Part shown: one piece after another, positions 31,897 through 36,563 of the stretch | Position numbering within the stretch: position 1 is the stretch's first letter | Layout of the letters: each line of letters begins with the position of its first letter | Assembly (NCBI GenBank): GCA_945877125.1 | Contig: CAMCQT010000039.1 | Location: forward strand, 1 to 36,563 | Length of the DNA stretch: 36,563 nt | From: Candidatus Brevifilum fermentans | Lineage (GTDB): Bacteria > Chloroflexota > Anaerolineae > Anaerolineales > Villigracilaceae | Direction of reading: 5' to 3' | Notes under the pieces: model-generated | Databases searched by the model: none | Told to the model about the DNA's origin: nothing | What the model saw: only the letters and a program-made list of their open reading frames with translations | Made by a program: the position numbers and the translations under genes

Positions 31897-33237
31897 ATGA
31901 ATAATTCCACTGACTTGACCGCCGATATTTTGGCGCAAACGCAGCAAAAAAATATTAAGTTTATTGACCTGCAATTCACGGATGTGGTGGGTGTGGTTAA
32001 GAACGTCACCATCCCAGCCCACGAGTTGACAGCGGCGCTCGAAAACGGCATCTGGTTTGACGGCTCTTCCATCGAAGGCTTTGCGCGTGTGGCAGAGAGC
32101 GACATGCACTTGCGCCCCGACCCTTCGACCTTTGCAATCATCCCCTGGCTGACCGGCGAAGATGCCACCGCGCGCCTGATTTGCGATGTTTTCACACCCG
32201 ACGGTCAGCCATTCCTCGGCGACCCGCGTTCGATTCTGCGGCGGGTGATTAATGAGGCGGCTGAGATGGGTTTCGGCTACAACACCGGCCCCGAGTTCGA
32301 ATTTTTCCTGCTTAAACCAAATTCAAATGGAAGCCTGATTCCGCCCACGCCGCACGATAGCGCGAGTTATTTTGATGCGCCTTCAGATATGGCTGCCGGT
32401 CTGCGGCGTCAGATGACAACCACGCTTGAGGCGCTGGGGCTGAAAGTGGAAGCGATGCACCACGAAGGCGCACATGGTCAGCAGGAAATTGATTTCCGTT
32501 ATTCTGACGCGCTCACCACCGCTGACAGCGCGGTCACATTGCGCGTGGCGTTGAAAGTGATCGCCCAGCAAAACGGACTTTATTGCACTTTCATGCCCAA
32601 ACCCATCCGCGGCATTAATGGCAGTGGAATGCACGTTCACCAGAGTCTTGTATATCTTGCGAACGGGAGAAATGCTTTTTCTGATCCGGGCGATATTCAT
32701 GGACTTTCGAAAATTGCCAAGCATTTTATCGCTGGGCAATTGGCTCACGCACGCGGAATGTGCGCCATTCTGGCTCCGCTGGTAAATTCGTACAAACGGT
32801 TGGTGGCGGGCTACGAAGCGCCGGTCTCCATCAGTTGGGCGCGGATCAATCGCTCGGCGCTGATCCGCGTGCCGCGCGCTTCGGGCAGTGATTCCACGCG
32901 GCTGGAATTGCGCTGCCCTGACCCCAGTTGCAATCCGTACCTCGCTTTTGCCGTCATGCTTGCGGCAGGGTTGGATGGGATTCGTCGTGAGTTATCCGCA
33001 CCAGAAGCCACAGAGGAGAATATCTACCTGCTCAACAAACCCACATCCTCGTCGCAAAATGTTTTGCCCGCATCTCTTAATCAAGCACTCAAAGCAATGG
33101 AAGAGGATGAGGTTGTGCGCAATGCGCTAGGCGCTCACACTCACGAAGTCTTCCTCAGCGCCAAGCGGCTTGAATGGGAAGATTACCGGCTTGAGGTAAC
33201 CAACTGGGAACTTGAAAAATATTTATTAAATTATTAG
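31897..33237 (+). CDS. glnA: Glutamine synthetase type I
   Basis: GlnA makes glutamine from glutamate, ammonia and ATP. From ATG 31897 the product has 446 residues, the length of the alpha (GSI-alpha, Bacillus/thermophile) form, and I see no NLYDLPPEE-type adenylylation site. Visible motifs are WFDGSSIEGFARVAESDMHL, GPEFEFFLL, HHEGAHGQQEIDFR, GSGMHVHQSLV, NSYKRLVAGYEAP and RLELRCPDPSCNPYLAFA. ATG 31897 is favoured over 31888 because AGGA lies 9 bases before it. A strong terminator follows. Proximity to the kinase/phosphatase pair and to amt suggests a nitrogen-related neighbourhood. Confidence 0.95.
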   Translation: MNNSTDLTADILAQTQQKNIKFIDLQFTDVVGVVKNVTIPAHELTAALENGIWFDGSSIEGFARVAESDMHLRPDPSTFAIIPWLTGEDATARLICDVFTPDGQPFLGDPRSILRRVINEAAEMGFGYNTGPEFEFFLLKPNSNGSLIPPTPHDSASYFDAPSDMAAGLRRQMTTTLEALGLKVEAMHHEGAHGQQEIDFRYSDALTTADSAVTLRVALKVIAQQNGLYCTFMPKPIRGINGSGMHVHQSLVYLANGRNAFSDPGDIHGLSKIAKHFIAGQLAHARGMCAILAPLVNSYKRLVAGYEAPVSISWARINRSALIRVPRASGSDSTRLELRCPDPSCNPYLAFAVMLAAGLDGIRRELSAPEATEENIYLLNKPTSSSQNVLPASLNQALKAMEEDEVVRNALGAHTHEVFLSAKRLEWEDYRLEVTNWELEKYLLNY

Positions 33238-33256
33238 AAGGTTATTGAGTTTGATG

Positions 33257-33303
33257 AAAAGGGTTGTCAGGGCAAATCGCAATTTGCCTGACAACCCTTT
33301 TTT
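33257..33303. terminator. Bidirectional terminator after glnA
   Basis: A long stem pairs AAAAGGGTTGTCAGG (33257 onward) with CCTGACAACCCTTTT, followed by TTT. The A run on one side and T run on the other let it serve both glnA and the convergent azlD. Confidence 0.85.
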
Positions 33304-33326
33304 AGTACGAGCGTCTGTCTTGTTAA

Positions 33327-33656
33327 TCATATACCAAAAACCATCTCCAAAATCCAGAGCAACATCATCCCTACAAGAATGGTCAGCAAAACATTGCGGG
33401 TTTTCCAAGCCACGATGGCTCCGCCAAGACCGGCTAACAGTCGGAAATTGTGCAAGGAGAGATCGAGATGCCCCGCCGGATGAGTCAATGCCGGGAAGAC
33501 CAGCGCCGCTAACGCCGCCGCCGGAACAAAACGCAAAGCGCGGCGCAGCCAATCGGGAATTGCTATTTTCCCGAACAGGTAAATAAACAAGAACCTCAGC
33601 AGGAAGGTTCCCAATCCAATGGCAACAAAAAGCAGCCACTTCAATTCGGCGCTCAT
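33327..33656 (-). CDS. azlD: AzlD-family branched-chain amino-acid exporter subunit
   Basis: The 109-residue protein has about four hydrophobic helices and AzlD-type features: ATFLLRF-like GTFLLRFLFIYL near 16-27, LRFVPAAALAALVFPAL and a C-terminal LLTILVGMMLLWIL. AzlC and AzlD together export branched-chain amino acids or their analogues. ATG 33656 overlaps the azlC stop by 4 bp, as usual for the pair. Confidence 0.9.
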   Translation of the reverse strand: MSAELKWLLFVAIGLGTFLLRFLFIYLFGKIAIPDWLRRALRFVPAAALAALVFPALTHPAGHLDLSLHNFRLLAGLGGAIVAWKTRNVLLTILVGMMLLWILEMVFGI

Positions 33657-34351
33657 CTTGATGCTCCCTGCCGAGTGTTCAGGTCTTCGGCCAAGTATCC
33701 AGCCGCAATGCCGAGACAGATCGCCAGAACCAATCCGATGTTGTAGGGTAATCCTTTGGCAAGTACCGCGATGATTCCGCCCACCAATGCTGCCAGCACT
33801 GTCGGATAGTCGCGCAGCGCGCCAAACATCAACGCCATAAAACTGAGTGGAAAGGCAAAATCAAATCCCCAGCTGGATGGGACAAGAGCACCCAGCAGCG
33901 CTCCAATGATGGCGCTGATCTGCCATGCGACCCAGATGGTCAGGGCTGCGCCAAAATAATACCAGCGATGATTGACTTGTTCATTGGTTACAAAATGGCT
34001 CAAGCTGATTCCAAAAGCCTGATCTGAGAGCATGTACGCCAGCAAAGCCTTCTGCCATGCCGAAAGTTTTTGCAGGTAGGGCGCCAGGGTGGCACTGTAC
34101 ATGGTAAAGCGCAAGTTAATCACCCAGGCTGTCAGCACCATGATGATCCACGGGCTGCCGGTGCTCATCAACTGGAACACTGCCAACTGCGACGCGCCAG
34201 CAAAAACAATCACCGACATCCCCACGGTTTCAAAAAATGTTAATCCCACACTGACCGCCGCCACACCAGAGATCATGGCAAATGGGATGACTCCGATTAA
34301 GATGGGCATCGCCCCTCGCGCCCCGGCAAAAAAATCCTTATTCATGCGCAT
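33653..34351 (-). CDS. azlC: AzlC-family branched-chain amino-acid exporter subunit
   Basis: The product (232 residues from ATG 34351) has the AzlC opening FFAGARGAMPILIGVIPFAM, then FVFAGASQLA-like IVFAGASQLAVFQLM, NLRFTMYSATLAPYL and AYMLSDQAFGIS. These are hallmark segments of the family. The frame is open to 34414, but ATG 34351 or 34345 fits the family N-terminus; no clear ribosome site helps to choose. It forms a two-gene unit with azlD. Confidence 0.92.
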   Translation of the reverse strand: MRMNKDFFAGARGAMPILIGVIPFAMISGVAAVSVGLTFFETVGMSVIVFAGASQLAVFQLMSTGSPWIIMVLTAWVINLRFTMYSATLAPYLQKLSAWQKALLAYMLSDQAFGISLSHFVTNEQVNHRWYYFGAALTIWVAWQISAIIGALLGALVPSSWGFDFAFPLSFMALMFGALRDYPTVLAALVGGIIAVLAKGLPYNIGLVLAICLGIAAGYLAEDLNTRQGASR

Positions 34352-34410
34352 TATTTCTTTTACCAACGTTTCCTTGTATTTTATATGAGTGTACCAATTA
34401 CTCCATAAAA

Positions 34411-34442
34411 ACAATAGAGCGGGATAAATTCCGCTCTATTGT
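34411..34442 (-). terminator. Terminator downstream of the macroglobulin gene
   Basis: The 12-bp arms ACAATAGAGCGG and CCGCTCTATTGT flank an 8-base loop. On the minus strand a T-rich run (TTTTTATGG) follows. It separates the macroglobulin gene from azlC. Confidence 0.75.
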
Positions 34443-34538
34443 TGGCTTTGCTTAATAAAAACATTTTGACAGACAGCTACTTGCGCCTGATTCTCAAAAA
34501 ATGAAATGGGAGTGTCCGATTACTTTTTGATGGCGACT

Positions 34539-36563
34539 CTATTTCACTGTGAATAGGCTGCCCGCTCCGCGTCCGCCGACATCGGGGAAGTAGAACTCGG
34601 CGGCGGTGGGTGGGATGACTTTGAAAGTGCCCGCGGTGCTGGCACGTGTCAGGTAGGTGTAGACGTATGTCCCAGCGGGTAAATAATCAGCGGAGAGGAC
34701 GACCTTCTCGTCACGCAGTTCGATGTGTGTGAAGTACCACCAGCCCCAGCCTTTATCTTTGTAATCCTGCGCTGTGTATGATTCTGGAACCGCTGTGTCT
34801 GTGGCGATGGATGCGTCGAGGGCTTCCATGCCTGCGGGTAGCGGATCATTGATGACGACATAATGAACCGCGGCAGGCACAACCACCGTCAAGCGGACTT
34901 TGACCAATTCGCCGCGCTCGATCTCTGTGATGGGTGTCTTGAGGTCGTCGAGTGTGAAATATTCGCGCGAGAGGCTCATGCCCTGATCGAGCGGTTGGAT
35001 TTTGTCCACGGGCAGGCTGGCGCTGAGATAGGCGGTGTAATACAAATTGCCCGTGCCGCTTCCGCGGGTGAAGACGAGGGTGTTGGCTTGGTCTTTTAAT
35101 AGGTCTTTGAGTTCCACTTGCAAGTTGATTGTGTCTTTGAGATTATCGGCGTTGGCTTGACCTTGTTCGAGCATTTTGTTATTCAAGCCGACTGCATATT
35201 TGTAATCGGTTTCGTATTCCTTTGATTCGATCAGCCAGTTGGTTAGCGCGATCAGCGACCAGGTGGTTTCCTGCGTGGAATACCAATGACCGTTGTCACG
35301 GTGCGCCATTAGCCAGCGGACTGCGTTGGCGTTGATGGGATTCGTCGGGTCAATTTGTATGAGGGTGTTCAAGACAATCGCCGTTGAGCGTGTGTCGGAA
35401 TTCCAGTTCCAGTAGTCTTTAGTTGTTTCCTCCCAATGGGCGCCAGATGCCGATTGGACGGTACCCGCTACGAGGTCGGAAAGAAGCGTGGCGATTCGCG
35501 CATCCTCTGGGTCTAACAGATACATCGCCTGCGCGAGGTAGGCTTCCCCATACAAATCCAATGAAGCGCGATGCTCAAAGATGAAGTTGGTCTGTCCCGC
35601 GCCGAGTTCATTTGCGCGCGCCAAAACATACAACATGAAGGCATGGCGGTTATATAGCCACGAAGCATCGTTGCGCCCGAGATCGGGCAGGTAGTCTTTG
35701 AGATAGGCGATGCCGTTGTCGAGGATGTTTTGAGAAATTATGTAGCCAGATTCCTTGGCTTCGAGCAAGCCGTAAACCACGTACGCGGAAGTTTGCGGAT
35801 CGCTCTCCTGACCATCCCACCAATTCCAACCGCCGTCGTAGAGTTGCTTGGAATAAATCTTTTGCAGAGCCGTGTTGACCTGCGCGTCGAGATCGCTTTG
35901 CAGCGGGGATGGAAGCCCTTCGGCTTTGAGGGCGCGGGTGGTGATGACGTTGGGCAGGAAGCGCGAGACGGTTTGCTCCATGCACAGATATGGATATTCT
36001 TCGAGATAAGCAAAACTCGAAGTCATGGATGCGGCGAGCGAGGGCGAAACTTCGATGGACAAATTTGCGTCGTCGAAATTCAACGAGGTGGGCAGTTGAA
36101 TATTTTCGGTGACCGAGTCTGAGGTTGAGATCATGCCCGATGTGCCGACAGTTTCGACGGCTGTGAAATTGAAAACGGGGATGCCTTGATCGGTCAGCGT
36201 GCCAAGCGCGGGTTTGCTCGCGTCGGTGAATTGACCGCTGGTGGCAGTGGCGGTCATGTCCACGCGTTCGATGTTGTTTTCCACAACCACGTCCCATGTG
36301 ACGTACGCCTGTTGTTTGCCTTTGACCTCAACCGTTTGCGCTGCTTTTGATTTTAGGTCAACACCTTGCGCTTCAAGTTTGACATTTACTTTGAGCGCGT
36401 TTTCCGAGTTGTTGAAAATGGTTGCGCCGACAGTTGCCTGATCACCGACGATAAAGAAGCGCGGCGTTTGCAGTTGAACAAAGAGCGGCTTGGTGCTGAC
36501 CAGTTCGCTTGTGGTTTGACCCACGCGGCTGTCGGCGGTGACGGCGCGCACATCTGCGACCCA
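34539..36563 (-). CDS. Bacterial alpha-2-macroglobulin family protein, C-terminal part
   Basis: The frame is open through the right edge, so the N-terminus is missing. About 674 residues are visible. They begin in the A2M domain (RVGQTTSELVSTKPLFVQLQ), pass through the thioester motif YPYLCMEQTVSRFLP (Cys-x-Glu-Gln intact), then an alpha-alpha toroid with repeated pairs such as YDGGWNWWDGQESDPQTSAY, and end with the receptor-binding-like domain (YVVINDPLPAGMEALD, AEFYFPDVGGRGAG). In the family such proteins trap proteases covalently through the thioester, usually outside the cell membrane. The usual partner penicillin-binding protein (PbpC) is not within the window. Confidence 0.9.
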   Translation of the reverse strand, partial: WVADVRAVTADSRVGQTTSELVSTKPLFVQLQTPRFFIVGDQATVGATIFNNSENALKVNVKLEAQGVDLKSKAAQTVEVKGKQQAYVTWDVVVENNIERVDMTATATSGQFTDASKPALGTLTDQGIPVFNFTAVETVGTSGMISTSDSVTENIQLPTSLNFDDANLSIEVSPSLAASMTSSFAYLEEYPYLCMEQTVSRFLPNVITTRALKAEGLPSPLQSDLDAQVNTALQKIYSKQLYDGGWNWWDGQESDPQTSAYVVYGLLEAKESGYIISQNILDNGIAYLKDYLPDLGRNDASWLYNRHAFMLYVLARANELGAGQTNFIFEHRASLDLYGEAYLAQAMYLLDPEDARIATLLSDLVAGTVQSASGAHWEETTKDYWNWNSDTRSTAIVLNTLIQIDPTNPINANAVRWLMAHRDNGHWYSTQETTWSLIALTNWLIESKEYETDYKYAVGLNNKMLEQGQANADNLKDTINLQVELKDLLKDQANTLVFTRGSGTGNLYYTAYLSASLPVDKIQPLDQGMSLSREYFTLDDLKTPITEIERGELVKVRLTVVVPAAVHYVVINDPLPAGMEALDASIATDTAVPESYTAQDYKDKGWGWWYFTHIELRDEKVVLSADYLPAGTYVYTYLTRASTAGTFKVIPPTAAEFYFPDVGGRGAGSLFTVK

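Overview
The window most resembles a chromosome fragment from an uncultured Anaerolineae-type Chloroflexota. This is an inference from gene style, mid GC content, alpha-type GlnA, class II PurE, a stand-alone AICAR transformylase, and a very high load of short interspersed repeats. No rRNA, complete tRNA, CRISPR array, transposase or phage gene was seen.

Left part (1-5.5 kb): the 3' end of an FAD/Fe-S oxidoreductase, a nitroreductase gene with an N-terminal frameshift, a divergent histidine-kinase-like ATPase gene with a second apparent frameshift, a small unrecognised gene, and an SF1 helicase of the IGHMBP2/Upf1 type. Repeats and perfect palindromes fill the gaps.

Middle part (5.7-23.7 kb, all on the minus strand): one long biosynthetic cluster. 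In transcription order it reads purL, purQ, purC, purE, purF, purD, purM, purH (AICAR transformylase half), purN, purH (IMP cyclohydrolase half), purB, carA, carB. Together the pur genes cover every step from PRPP to IMP, and carAB makes carbamoyl phosphate for pyrimidines and arginine. A good sigma-70-type promoter lies just upstream of purL. The cluster is invaded by short repeats of several families, many of them in frame inside the enzymes. The most striking is an ACGGA-rich repeat, found here only in this cluster at eight places. It is tandem at 43 bp in one gap, supplies the stop codons of purN and purD, sits in frame in PurF and PurL, and forms the linker joining a GxxExxY (PDDEXK nuclease-like) domain to PurM.

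Right part (24-36.5 kb): on the plus strand, an ArsB/NhaD-type ion transporter, a small membrane protein and an Amt ammonium channel in tight order. These are followed by a small membrane protein overlapping an amino-acid permease, then a PP2C phosphatase and a Ser/Thr kinase overlapping by 4 bp with glnA just downstream. On the minus strand lie azlC/azlD (branched-chain amino-acid export) and the 3' part of a bacterial alpha-2-macroglobulin gene with an intact CxEQ thioester motif. The theme of this part is nitrogen and amino-acid transport and assimilation.
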